Assembly: GCA_023055425.1 (NCBI GenBank)
Contig: JALGPY010000003.1
Coordinates: 25,681,001 to 25,745,000, forward strand
Source of the DNA: Linanthus parryae
Lineage: Eukaryota; Streptophyta; Magnoliopsida; Ericales; Polemoniaceae
Length of the DNA stretch: 64,000 bases
Reading direction: 5' to 3'
A program made the position numbers and the translations under genes. The first letter of the stretch is position 1; the number at the start of each line of letters is the position of its first letter. This document shows positions 43,252 to 53,418 of the stretch, one piece after another. The notes under the pieces are model-generated. The model searched no databases, had not been told where the DNA came from, and worked only from the letters and a program-made list of their open reading frames with translations.

Positions 43252-46200
43252 ATGGCAGATGAGATGAAAGGTTCTGGAATTGAAAAGTTCGACGGCACAG
43301 ATTATGCGTACTGGAAGATGCAGATAGAGGACTATCTGTATGGGAAGAAACTGCACGCTCCACTGGAGGGGGTAAAACCTGAAGCCATGAAGGAGGAAGA
43401 CTGGAAGGTTATGGATCGACAGGTTCTGGGCATTATTCGGTTGACGCTGTCAAGGTCGGTTGCGCACGACGTTATTAAGGAGACTACTACAGCTTCGCCG
43501 ATAAAGGCGTTGTCAGGAATGTACGAGACTCCGTCTGCTAATAACAAGGTGTACTTGATGAAGCGTCTGTTCAATCTGAAGATGACAGAAGGTATGTTGG
43601 TTGCTCAACATCTTACTGATTTCAATACAATTACGAATCAATTGTCTGCTGTTGAAATTAACTTTGATGATGAGGTTAGGGCTTTGATACTATTAGCGTC
43701 ATTACCTAATAGTTGGGAATCTATGCGAACTGCTGTTAGTAATTCTGTAGGAAAAGAAAAGTTGAAGTATGATAACATACGTGATTTAATTCTGGCTGAG
43801 GAAGTGCGTCGTAAAGATTCTGGTGAACCTTCGGGTTCAGCCTATAATGTTGATAATCGTGGCAGAAGCAACGAAAGGAATGATAATAATAATCGGGGAA
43901 GATCAAAATCTAAGCATGGAGGTACCAGTCGTGGAAAATCGCAGACAAGGGATGGAAGCACGGTTAATTGCTGGAACTGTGGTAAATTAGGTCACTTTAA
44001 GAGTGATTGTAATGCACCGAAGAAAAACAGAGGAAAGACTGGAAATTCGGTGAATGCAGTCAGTGATGAAATTCAAGATGCTTTACTTCTTGCTGTGTAT
44101 AGTCCCGTTGATGATTGGATATTAGATTCGGGTGCTTCTTTCCATACTACCTCGCGCCGTGAAATTATGCAGAACTATACTGCTGGGGATTTCGGAAAGG
44201 TGTACTTGGCAGATGGGGAGCCACTGAATATTGTTGGTCAGGGTGATATTGATGTCAAGCTTGCAAGTGGTTCTGTATGGACTTTGCGGAAGGTGAGACA
44301 TGTTCCTGAACTGAAGAAGAATTTGATATCGGTGGGACAGCTTGATGATGATGGTAGCTCTGTGGTCTTCTCAAGTGGTGCATGGAAGGTTTTGAAAGGT
44401 TCCATGATACTTGCTCGTGGTAAGAAAACTGGAACTTTGTACATGACTTCGGGACCGAGTGATACAGTAGCAGTTGCTGAAGCTGAGCAAGACGCTGATT
44501 TGTGGCATCGCAGACTTGGTCATATGAGTCATAGAGGTATGAAGATATTGCAGTCCCAAGGTAAGCTCTCAAAGCTGAAGTCTGTTGATCTGGGTATTTG
44601 TGAGAGCTGTATTATGGGAAAACAGAAGAGAGTCAGTTTCTTGAAAGGCGGTCGTGCCTTGAGATCAAGCAAGCTGGATCTCGTGCACACTGATGTGTGG
44701 GGTCCTTCACCAGTAGCGTCGCTAGGAGGATCTCAATACTATGTCACTTTCATTGATGATTTCAGTAGGAAAGTATGGGTTTATTTTATGAAAAATAAAT
44801 CTGATTTATTTGAAACTTTTAAAAAGTGGAAAGCCATGGTTGAGACTGAAACGGGTTTGAAATTGAAGTGTTTGAGATCTGATAATGGTTGAGAATACAT
44901 TGGTGGTGGACTTAAGGATTATTGTGCTACACATGGAGTTAGACTCGAAAATACTCTTCCCGGGACACCACAACAGAATGGTGTGGCGGAGCGCATGAAT
45001 AGGACCATCAATGAGAGAGCTAGAAGCATGAGGCTTTGTTCTGGATTACCGAAGACTTTCTGGGCAGATGCAGTTAGCACAGCGGTTTATTGCATAAACC
45101 GTGGACCTTCAGTTCCGTTGGAATTCAGATTGCCTGAAGAAGTATGGAGCGGAAAAGAGGTTAGTTTTGATCATTTAAAAGTTTTCGGTTGTGTTTCTTA
45201 TGTTCATATTGATGCTGCCAAACGTAGTAAGCTAGATGCAAAGTCCAAGATTTGTTTCTTTATTGGCTATGGAGATGCACAATTTGGTTACAGATTCTGG
45301 GATGCTGAGAACAGAAAAATCATAAGAAGCAGAGATGTGATCTTCAATGAGAAGATGATGTATAAGGATAGGGCGAGTGTTGCTATTGATACAGAGGATA
45401 AAGTCCCAGCTACTCCTTCGTATGTTTGTCCTGATATTCTTGAGGATGTCACTCCCAGTGATGATGTTCCGCAGGATCAGTCTAGTGTGTCTGACACTAC
45501 TGAGTCACAACCAGTTGCAAAGGACAAGAACACTCCTCTGAAGACCTATGTTAGAACTCGGGTGGGGACTAGGAACAGAAAGGTCCCAGAGCGTTACTCC
45601 CCTAGTCTTAATTATATATTGTTGACTGATGCTGGTGAGCCTGAGACTTATGCAGAGACTTTGCAGGATGTTCACTCTAGCAAGTGGGAGTCAGCAACGA
45701 ATGATGAGATGGATTCTTTACTTCGGAATCAGACATGGGAGTTAACTGATCTTCCAACAGGGAAGAGGGCACTTCATAACAGGTGGGTATATCGTGTGAA
45801 GAATGAATCTGATGGAAGTAAACGGTATAAGGCAAGACTTGTTGTGAAGGGGTACCAGCAAAAGCAGGGAATTGATTATTCTGAGATATTTTCACCTGTG
45901 GTGAAGCTTACAACTATCAGGTTGGTGCTGAGTATGGTTGCTCAAGAAGACTTACATCTTGAGCAGTTAGATGTGAAGACTGCATTCCTTCATGGTGACT
46001 TGGAGGAAGAATTGTATATGCATCAGCCAGAGGGTTTCGAGGTACAGGGAAATGAGAATCTTGTGTGCAGGTTGAAGAAGAGCTTGTATGGTCTGAAACA
46101 AGCTCCTCGGCAGTGGAACAAGAAATTTGATAGTTTTATGTGCAGCTTAAAGTAAACGAGATGTCATGCAGACCATTGTTGCTATGTTAGACAGTTTGAT

Positions 46201-47187
46201 GGCTCCTACATTATCTTGTTGTTATACGTTGATGATATGCTGATCGCAGGATCTAGTTTGGATGAGATTAACAACTTGAAGAAGAAATTGTCTACACAGT
46301 TTGCCATGAAGGACTTGGGCCCTGCAAGTCAGATTCTTGGTATGAGGATAGTCAGAGATAGAGCCAGAGGTACTCTGTATTTGTCCCAGACAGAGTATGT
46401 GAAGAAGGTACTAAGCAGATTCAGCATGGATCAGGCTAAGCCTGTGAACACTCCGTTGGGGGGTCATTTTAGATTGAGTAAAGATGATTCACCAAAGACA
46501 GTTGAAGAACGGGAACACATGGGTAAGACTCCATATGCCTCAGCTATTGGTTCGTTGATGTATGCTATGGTTTGTACTAGGCCAGATATTTCCCATGCAG
46601 TGGGAGTTGTGAGCAGGTACATGAGTAATCCAGGAAAGCAACATTGGGAGGCAGTTAAATGGATCTTAAGATACTTGAGAGGTTCTTCAGACACGTGCTT
46701 ATGTTTCGGTGGAGGTGCTTTGAAACTTAAGGGTTTTGTTGATGCTGATCTTGCTGGTGATTTGGATAAGAGGAAGAGTACTACAGGGTATGTGTTCACC
46801 TTGGGTGGTACGGCAGTGTCGTGGGGTTCTAACTTACAGAAGGTTGTTGCTCTTTCAACAACGGAAGCTGAGTATATTGCTATCACGGAAGCTGCAAAGG
46901 AGATGGTATGGTTGCAGAGGTTCTTAGGAGAGTTGGGGAAGATACAGGAGAATGGCACGCTTCACAGTGACAGTCAGAGTGCTATTTTTCTTGCTAAAAA
47001 TCCAGCGTTCCATTCTAAGACCAAGCATATTGAGACAAAGTATCATTTCATCTGTGAGTTACTTGATGATGGTCAGGTTCAGCTTGAGAAGATTTGTGGA
47101 AGTGAGAATCCAGCAGACATGTGCACAAAGGTTGTTACTGTTGAGAAACTGAAGCTGTGCGCAGCTTCAGTGGGTCTTCTTTCTTGA
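43252..47187 (+). pseudogene. Copia D gag-pol polyprotein with two nonsense codons
   Basis: One continuous frame of about 1,310 codons. It starts at ATG 43,252 and has the gag UBN2-like region, a CCHC knuckle (CWNCGKLGHFKSDC, about residue 241), protease (WILDSGASFHTT, about residue 287), the pre-integrase zinc block (LWHRRLGHMSHRG; CESCIMGKQ), and integrase core ([29 protein letters not shown]). RT follows ([26 protein letters not shown] with YVDD) and then RNase H (GFVDADLAGD; STTEAEYIAI). A TGA at 44,890-44,892 directly follows SDNG, where GGA is expected. A TAA at 46,153-46,155 precedes the YVDD block. Both are single-base nonsense changes with the frame otherwise open. The protein would have built the particle, reverse-transcribed the RNA and integrated the cDNA. 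Confidence 0.9.
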
Positions 47188-47280
47188 AGAAGATGAGTTG
47201 AGTTGCAGGGATGGAGCTTGATTATGTTAGGGGATGTGGTTCTGGTACATGATGTTGAACCAGTCTCCAAGTGGGAGAAT

Positions 47281-47497
47281 TGTTGGGGTGGAGCCCTGGT
47301 TCATGGGCGACCCGTTTTATGAATCGACCCGGTTCATGTTATGTTGAGCGTTCTGATTTCGCTTGTAATTCTCTCTGAGACGATTCGTCTGTTTTAGTGA
47401 AATCTCTGCAACTCCGTGGAGTAGGCTGTTTTGCCGAACCACGTAAATCTGTGTGTTTTGATTCTTTCTTTCTGCATATTTTTCGTTTTTCACAACA
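47281..47497 (+). repeat. 3' LTR of copia D with 211-bp internal deletion
   Basis: Its first 60 bases and last 150 bases match the 5' LTR. The segment corresponding to 42,846-43,056 is missing, with CATGTT at both edges of the deleted stretch. A TTTC duplication is the only other difference seen. Confidence 0.92.
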
Positions 47498-47614
47498 GTC
47501 TTCTTTGTGGTCGGATCGTGACATGAGTATTTGTGTCGGAGGGTTTGAGGAATAGTAGTCGTCGTGGTCGGTGATAACGTTGTCTACTTCACCCATTGTT
47601 ATACGGAACGACAT

Positions 47615-48837
47615 GTTTCTCGACAAAAGCAAAATAAAATAGAATAGAACAAAACAGAACGCGGTTTTAACTTAATTTGCGAGTGTTAGCTCATATATAT
47701 AAGATAGATTTGATTAGACAAAGACTACTTCACGAGGAGGGAGTAGTTTTCAAGAGTCAATTACCGAACAGAATAAGGAAACGTTTCCAAAATTTCTACC
47801 AAGCTATTGCCCTAGTGGTGGTGGAGTCATAGAGTCATCAACCCTGCTTCGTTCCAACACAAGACACCGGAACGGAACAATTAATATTCCGTCTATGTCA
47901 ATTTTTGGTATGTTCAGTCAATTCCCAACGTTCCCGACCAAAAATACTGTATAACACTTGGACGAGGCAGTGCCATTCAATTCCTTATTTTCCAAACCTT
48001 TTTGTGCTAGTTCTTTCTACATTTGGATATCAATATTTAAATTATACTGTAATAATTTAGGCTCAGGCTAGGACAAGTGTGTGAAGTCGACCAGCCCGCT
48101 CAAAGTGCACGAGCATTCACGTTAGACTATTCTATAAAAGTTAGGGTGTTATTACCAAAATAGCAAGTCAGGTATCAAAGTGCAGTTCACTTCAGAAAAG
48201 ACAGTGATTTCATCTTTTGATCATTGTCTTTTATTGTCTCCGGCTCTAGTGTTTCATGTGCTATGATATTCGCTGCTATGACCGTTAGACACAAATAAAA
48301 GACAAAAGAGATGTGACCAAGAATATGAGCAAATCCATTTTTAAAAGCAAAGAATAGGATGTACTTTCTTTACTCACCAACAGCAGCAACGTGACATTAA
48401 AGAATAAAATAATATTTTCAAAGAACTTACAGAGTAAGCAGGAGGGCGTCTGTGTATTATATTATTATTCAGCATTGTTTGAGACTTGGTATTTGTCCCA
48501 CATCGAGATTTTGGTTGCTTCGTCTGTGCCTAATAAGATAGTTATGCTACTATCCATATCCCCAATAGGTTCGGAGGTGGAATAACATGATTATTAACAA
48601 GCATAAGAAAAACATTGGGCCCCAACCAAATATTTACAGATATTGAGAGATTGCTGTGAATTAAGTTAAAAAATAAAGAGAATAAAGCAGTTCAATCTTT
48701 ATCTTTTTGGTTGGAGATGGACAAATGAAAAACTATCTCTGCCTACTCAATCCAGCAAATTAAACAAGCTCTTACCAGCTGAACTACTACTCCACCTTGT
48801 TTGTTAGCTACTTTGCTGCAAACAGAAACAACTGTTC
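47615..48837 (+). other. Intergenic region upstream of LRR gene, unit 3
   Basis: No gene is supported. From about 48,650 it resembles the 5' flank of the unit 2 LRR gene (AAAGCAGTTC, ATCTTTTTGGTTGGAG), so the promoter and 5' UTR of the LRR gene lie here. The first 120 bases are the 5' flank of the RING relic on the other strand. Confidence 0.5.
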
Positions 48838-50715
48838 ATGTCGAATACTACTTGTACATATAAACCCTCCTACTCTTCCTCCCCTGAAATCATTATTACT
48901 CCAAATTCCGCTAACAACAACGATGGTGGCGACTGCGGAACCAGTACCAACTCCACAGCTGCAAACTTGTCAAAGTGGCTGTTTCAAGACATTGATTTTA
49001 TCGAGGAATCGCTTGAAGCGGTCAAGCGTAAAGCCTGTGAAATGATTATTGAGGTCCATGAGGAACGTAAGAAGCTCAAGAAGCTGGTTTTGCTGGACGA
49101 GGGAACAGAAGGAAGAGACACCCAACTCAAGGAACTGAAAAAGAAGGTAAGCAAGTTGAGGTTGAAAATTCCTTTCAAATTTATAACTCCTCCTCAACTA
49201 CACAACCCTAATGTGAATTGGCGTCCTCGGCCAAATCCCAACCAAATCAAAGAGATTACCCTCCGTGATCTCATCACGCGGAATATGGAACGTCTTTCTT
49301 CCAGAACATTATTAAGCCAGGAAGGACGGTGCTCAAGTGTTGCACATAGTCTCGAAGACTTTGAAGTACCTATTTTGTTGTGTTTTCTACAGTTCCCACC
49401 AAATGCTATCGTAAAAAGAAGCATCCTTTTTGGATGGGTGACTGCATCGCAGTTTTCTCATATTCAGCATTTCTCTGCTGTGAGGGAATTCAATGAGACA
49501 ATTGATAGTTTAATTGCAAAGGGCGTCATCGAGGCTGTCCATAAGAAGTGTAGCTTAACCGTGGCTGGTTATCGTATGGACCATTCTACGTATTATACTC
49601 TAATGCCAATTTTATACGAAGCCATTGAAGATGACATTTTTTTAGGGCCTAGCACTGATAAGGAGGAGGAGGATTATGATGTCTTTTATACTGGGAGTTC
49701 CTCTGGAGGACAATTTTCGGGCGACAGATACTTAGGAATCCTTCATATGGGGAAGTGGAAGAAATCGTCAACACAACACATTGAATTTACAGACAACCTC
49801 AATATATTTTTGAAAAAAGATGTTCCAGAGTTGAGCCGGTTGAGATATATAAGTCTCAGGGGCATTTCTATGATCCAAGAGCTCCCTGAATTCATCACAA
49901 AGCTTGAGAGACTACAATTTTTGGATGTCCAAGCATGTTACAATCTGGAGGTGATTCCATCCCACATCGCCAACTTGAGACACACTTTGAGGCACCTGGA
50001 CATGTCGGAGTGTTACTTTCTAGAGCACATGCCCAAGGCTCTTGCAACACTATATAGTCTCGAAGTCCTGAAGGGATTCTTTGTCAGAGAAGACGCGGAT
50101 GAAAGAACGTCGTGTACTCTGGAGGATTTGTTACCCCTTCGAAAGATGGTGAAGCTGATTATCTACACTAGTGTGAAAACATTCCCCAACACAAGTGAGC
50201 TAACCGCTTTACAAAAGTTCGAAAGCCTACTGAGCCTGGGCATCTCTTGGGGAGGATGCAAGTGGAGCCCCAAAGATAAATATCGATCACTAGATACATC
50301 AGAGGGTGCTCGCGCTAAATATTCGTTCAATCTAGAGAAACTTGATCTTCAGTGTGTGCCAGAAACTGTAAGTTTTATTGGTTGGCTGAATCCTACCAAT
50401 TTCAAGAAACTGAGGAGGCTATACATAAGGGGTGGCGGATTCAAAGATTTAGGCCAATGGTTGTTTTTTTATGGACACAACGAATCTGACGAACGCCATA
50501 CCAGTTGTTGGAATGTGGAGATATTGCGCTTAAAGCACTTGGCTAAGTTGGCACATTTGCCGTGGTATATCTTTCTGCGTTTGTTTCCCAAAGTGATTTG
50601 TGTAGAGTGTTTTGATTGTCCCTACATGTTTGGGTTCCTTAAAGATGACGACAGCGAGTGGACAAAGGATGAGGAGCTGTCAATCTACTTGAAGAAGAAC
50701 TTGAATCGGGTTTGA
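48838..50715 (+). CDS. NLR-derived coiled-coil/winged-helix/LRR protein lacking NB-ARC (unit 3, intact)
   Basis: An intact single-exon frame of 625 codons; it begins MSNTTCTYKPS and ends KKNLNRV. Residues 1-40 are Ser/Asn-rich. Residues about 42-125 are charged heptads forming a coiled coil (FIEESLEAVKRKACEMI; LKELKKKVSKLRLKI). Residues about 135-160 hold NWRPRPNPNQIKEITLRDLI. Residues about 175-265 look like an NLR winged-helix domain (CFLQFPPNAIVKRSILFGWV; LIAKGVIEAVHKKCSL). From about 335 onward LRRs are clear (LRYISLRGISMIQELPEFIT; LQFLDVQACYNLEVIPSHI; LRHLDMSECYFLEHMP; NLEKLDLQCVPETVSF). No P-loop, kinase-2, GLPL or MHD motif is visible, so ATP-dependent switching is unlikely. The closest recalled family is the RPP13-like protein 4/ZAR1 group of CC-NLRs. 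A role in immunity, perhaps as a partner or decoy, is inference. It is convergent with the RING-H2 gene at 51,509-52,036. Confidence 0.82.
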   Translation: MSNTTCTYKPSYSSSPEIIITPNSANNNDGGDCGTSTNSTAANLSKWLFQDIDFIEESLEAVKRKACEMIIEVHEERKKLKKLVLLDEGTEGRDTQLKELKKKVSKLRLKIPFKFITPPQLHNPNVNWRPRPNPNQIKEITLRDLITRNMERLSSRTLLSQEGRCSSVAHSLEDFEVPILLCFLQFPPNAIVKRSILFGWVTASQFSHIQHFSAVREFNETIDSLIAKGVIEAVHKKCSLTVAGYRMDHSTYYTLMPILYEAIEDDIFLGPSTDKEEEDYDVFYTGSSSGGQFSGDRYLGILHMGKWKKSSTQHIEFTDNLNIFLKKDVPELSRLRYISLRGISMIQELPEFITKLERLQFLDVQACYNLEVIPSHIANLRHTLRHLDMSECYFLEHMPKALATLYSLEVLKGFFVREDADERTSCTLEDLLPLRKMVKLIIYTSVKTFPNTSELTALQKFESLLSLGISWGGCKWSPKDKYRSLDTSEGARAKYSFNLEKLDLQCVPETVSFIGWLNPTNFKKLRRLYIRGGGFKDLGQWLFFYGHNESDERHTSCWNVEILRLKHLAKLAHLPWYIFLRLFPKVICVECFDCPYMFGFLKDDDSEWTKDEELSIYLKKNLNRV

Positions 50716-51508
50716 TAATTAGGCTGCAGTCGCTCTACACAGTCCGACAGTCGGAACAGTAGTAAAACTTTATGTGAAGTTTGTTTATATGTAGTGTAAC
50801 ATTTTTATGTTTGGATGTATAAGAGATGCGTCGGATGGAATGATTGGAAAATTTCTCACGCAATAATGAAATTTTTGTTGAACTCAGGTGTCTATTATCC
50901 AACTCTTATTACTTGCTTTCAAACAAAATAAAATGTCATTGAAAGGCACTCGTGGTCGGTCACAGTCAAGAGCAAGTTCATCAGTCGAAGCTCTAGGGCA
51001 CCTACCGTCACTCTTAGGCAATGATACCATTTTATGTACTTGGTTTCATTTTTCATCTGTCAACACATTGTTTATGTATTTTATTGTGCGCGTGTGCCTC
51101 TATGCTGGTTAGAGTAAGGTAAGAGCGCGACACAGTTCATAATGGAAATTTCTAAAAGTTTATGTGATATATTAATCTGCTCGTTCTGGTTAGTGTATGC
51201 AGTTGATTCCAACGATTTTGCTAATAATGTTCAACAGGTATTGAAGAGAGTTTGTAGTTCGGCCGCCTCGATTAAAATTATTGAATTGAGCATCTACCCA
51301 AGATATTTAAATATGATGAATAAAGGATCAACTATGTTTAGAGTAGCGAAATAACCCACTAACTCGATTTCATTCCCCAATTTAACCAAGAAACATAACA
51401 GTGAATTGGACAGTATACATTAACCACAAACAGTGAATACAGTAGGAAAACCCAAACATTGTTGTTAAAGACAATATACTAAACCTCAGAATCTAAACTT
51501 GTCAGAAT
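50716..51508. other. Convergent 3' intergenic region, unit 3
   Basis: Noncoding. It carries the conserved block AATGGAAATTTCTAAAAGTT (51,143) found in units 1, 4 and 5. Both 3' UTRs should lie here, and antisense overlap of transcripts is possible. The small open frame at 51,142-51,354 is not conserved between units. Confidence 0.55.
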
Positions 51509-52036
51509 CTAAATCTCTCTGCGACACAATGGGCATGTGTCACTCTTTCTCAACCACGGGACAACACAGTGTTCGTGAAACGAGTGCGCGCAAGCCGTAC
51601 TGATAACTTCGGAATCCACGCTGAATTTCTCCATGCATATAGCACACTGGTCAACACAACCCAACCCATCAAACACAGTCCTCTTTAAGTTATTAACATT
51701 GGCCTTGAACTCGGTGAAAGCAACCAACACGGTAGGCACAATCAGATGAACCTCTGGGAGTTCCGTGATTCGCGTCATAGGCAGCGACTTAGCACAAGAT
51801 ACTACTGCAGGAATCACCCGTTCTTGATCATCCAAGCTCATATCAATACAATCAGTGAAGAAATTCGATAACAAACCCTCGTCTGCTCCGGGGATGCGAT
51901 GTGAGTGACTTATGAGGATGGACATCATATGACTATCAGAAGGCTTCGTGAGATCAACGAATTGGACTATTACTTGATCAATAAAACAAGGGCTTACTCT
52001 GGTGTCTGATTGCGATGCCACTACACGGAACGGCAT
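51509..52036 (-). CDS. RING-H2 finger protein, probable E3 ubiquitin ligase (unit 3)
   Basis: An intact single-exon frame of 175 codons, the same length as the unit 1 copy and differing from it at scattered positions (for example CAICMEKF versus CSICLEKF, and VVQYIGLSK changed to VIVQFVDLTK). All eight RING-H2 ligands are present in CAICMEKF, ACAHSFHEHC and CPLCRR. The N-terminal block with ERVIPAVVSCAKSLP is conserved. No membrane segment or signal peptide is seen. It lies tail to tail with the intact LRR gene 48,838-50,715, so this is the one unit in the window with both partners apparently functional. Ubiquitin-ligase activity is inferred from the RING-H2 family; the substrate is unknown. 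Confidence 0.87.
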   Translation of the reverse strand: MPFRVVASQSDTRVSPCFIDQVIVQFVDLTKPSDSHMMSILISHSHRIPGADEGLLSNFFTDCIDMSLDDQERVIPAVVSCAKSLPMTRITELPEVHLIVPTVLVAFTEFKANVNNLKRTVFDGLGCVDQCAICMEKFSVDSEVISTACAHSFHEHCVVPWLRKSDTCPLCRREI

Positions 52037-52134
52037 GTTTTGAGAGAGGATGATCAGAGAAACACCTGAAGCTAGGGTTTGAGAGATGAAGCAAACAGTA
52101 GAATGGAATTGCGTTTAGCTTGTTTGTGTTTATA

Positions 52135-52143
52135 CTTTATAGG
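52135..52143 (-). promoter_or_regulatory. TATA box of RING gene, unit 3
   Basis: CCTATAAAG on the minus strand, about 100 bases upstream of the start codon, identical to unit 1. Confidence 0.5.
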
Positions 52144-52144
52144 C

Positions 52145-53418
52145 ATGTGTAGAGAGCGAAGATCTGTGTTACTTGTTGACAAAGCACTTCGTGATCGGTC
52201 AAACTTCAGTTGCCATTCCAACTTAGGAAACATTCCAAATTTTTTTCTTTGTATATTTTTTTCGTCAAATCCAATTCTCTTGTTACGGTTTCCTTCTTCA
52301 CACACTTATTATTGGACCCACAGGCCCAAAAAATTAGTCATCATCACATTTATGAGATAAAGGGCCTGAGCCTTTTTCGAGGGAGGGGGCACTTATTATT
52401 GTACCGACAGAACAAAAAATTGCCACTCTTTTCTTTTTTTTTTTCACCCACAGGCACAGCTAAAGATTTTGATAAAAATAAAACGACTACAAAAAGAAAA
52501 AGGACATATCCCCTGAAAACCAATCAAAAAGACTTACAAACAAATGAAGTACCTCAACAAACTAGGAATTTAGTGAGTTATGCTCGGTGATACCCAACAA
52601 CAAACCCCAAAAACAAAAAAGACTCATTGGCATCAAAAGCCTCATATACCCACTTGACAAATTAAAACCCAGAAGAGATAGCACTAAAGACACAGAGCCC
52701 AAAACCTAAAAAAACACAAAAGCCCATCAAAATGCCCAACAAGCTGCAATTAACCCTAATGCTCATGGATACTCCTGGATGAGTGCAGCACCAGCAGCAA
52801 GACGACGGTGACGGTGTAGACAGAAGATGGTAGCGGCGTGGACGGCGTAAGGCGGCGGCAGAGTCCTTATCCTCGTTGAAACCAGCCACATGGGGGAGGG
52901 GAGGGAGAGGAGAAAACGAAGGCTTCTCCGTTCAAAGAGGACCGTTCTGCTCCCCACAGAGACATGTGGAGGGAGAGAGGAGGGATGGGGGAGCCCAAGA
53001 GTGGGCGACGTCGGTGAGAGCTACGTCGGCGGCTAGCAGCAGGGTGGAGCAGCGGCGGTTGGATCTGGCATGGCGGTTCTCAACACGGTGGTCGGAGGGG
53101 GATGGCTTCACGGCTGGCCGGAGAGAGCTGACTTTAGGAAGGGGCAGCGGAGTAGTTGAAATGACCAACGGAATCCCCTCGTCCCGCAGAGGGGAGGGGA
53201 AAGCAATCGAATAGGAGATCTCAACTTTGATTCCGGAAATCGGCGGTGCACCTGTTTAGAGAGAAACCGGTAGGGGCTAAGACTCGGCTGGGAGAAGGAG
53301 GCTATTAGAGGCGGCGAGGTAGCAAGTGTAACGTCGGTGGGTAGCAGCAACATCACAAGAGAATGGGGAGACCCGGCGGCATCTCCATGGAGGAGGAACC
53401 GCCGCCAGGGAAAGGGGG
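52145..53418 (-). other. Duplicated RING 5' flank with LINE-like block, unit 3
   Basis: Counterpart of 33,040-34,390. From 52,432 it includes the A-tailed GC-rich block described for unit 1. Open frames here differ between the two copies and are judged non-coding. It is interrupted at 53,419 by the solo LTR. Confidence 0.55.

Larger units (their letters stand above)
42786..47497 (+). mobile_element. Copia (Tork/TNT1-like) retrotransposon D, near complete
   Basis: A plus-strand element of 4712 bp with 5' LTR (42,786-43,209), PBS, one gag-pol frame, polypurine tract (AAGTGGGAGAAT before 47,281) and 3' LTR (47,281-47,497). A perfect 5-bp target duplication GTCTT flanks it (42,781-42,785 and 47,498-47,502). 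The LTRs are almost identical apart from a 211-bp deletion and a 4-bp insertion in the 3' LTR, indicating a recent insertion. It splits the unit 2 RING relic. Confidence 0.93.
41551..47614 (-). pseudogene. RING-H2 gene relic (unit 2) split by a hAT element and a copia element
   Basis: The N-terminal part starts at ATG 47,614 (MSFRITMGEV) and runs to 47,498. It resumes after copia D at 42,780 in the same frame (HRKLSRLLSEF) to 42,674, and after the hAT element at 41,802 with a frame change. The RING block is recognisable in CMEKFQYGSEV, VCAHLFHGDC and CPMCRR. The first RING cysteine is replaced by serine (QSAIC) and an in-frame TAG follows WLN. It lies convergent to the LRR pseudogene at 38,598-40,471, as in the other units. 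The N-terminal region is more divergent than in units 1 and 3, so this was already a distinct paralog. A TATA-like TATATATA is near 47,694-47,701. Confidence 0.72.

Noticed and set aside
46464..46958. 164-codon minus-strand frame opposite copia D pol
   Set aside because: It is the antisense of the RT/RNase H coding region.
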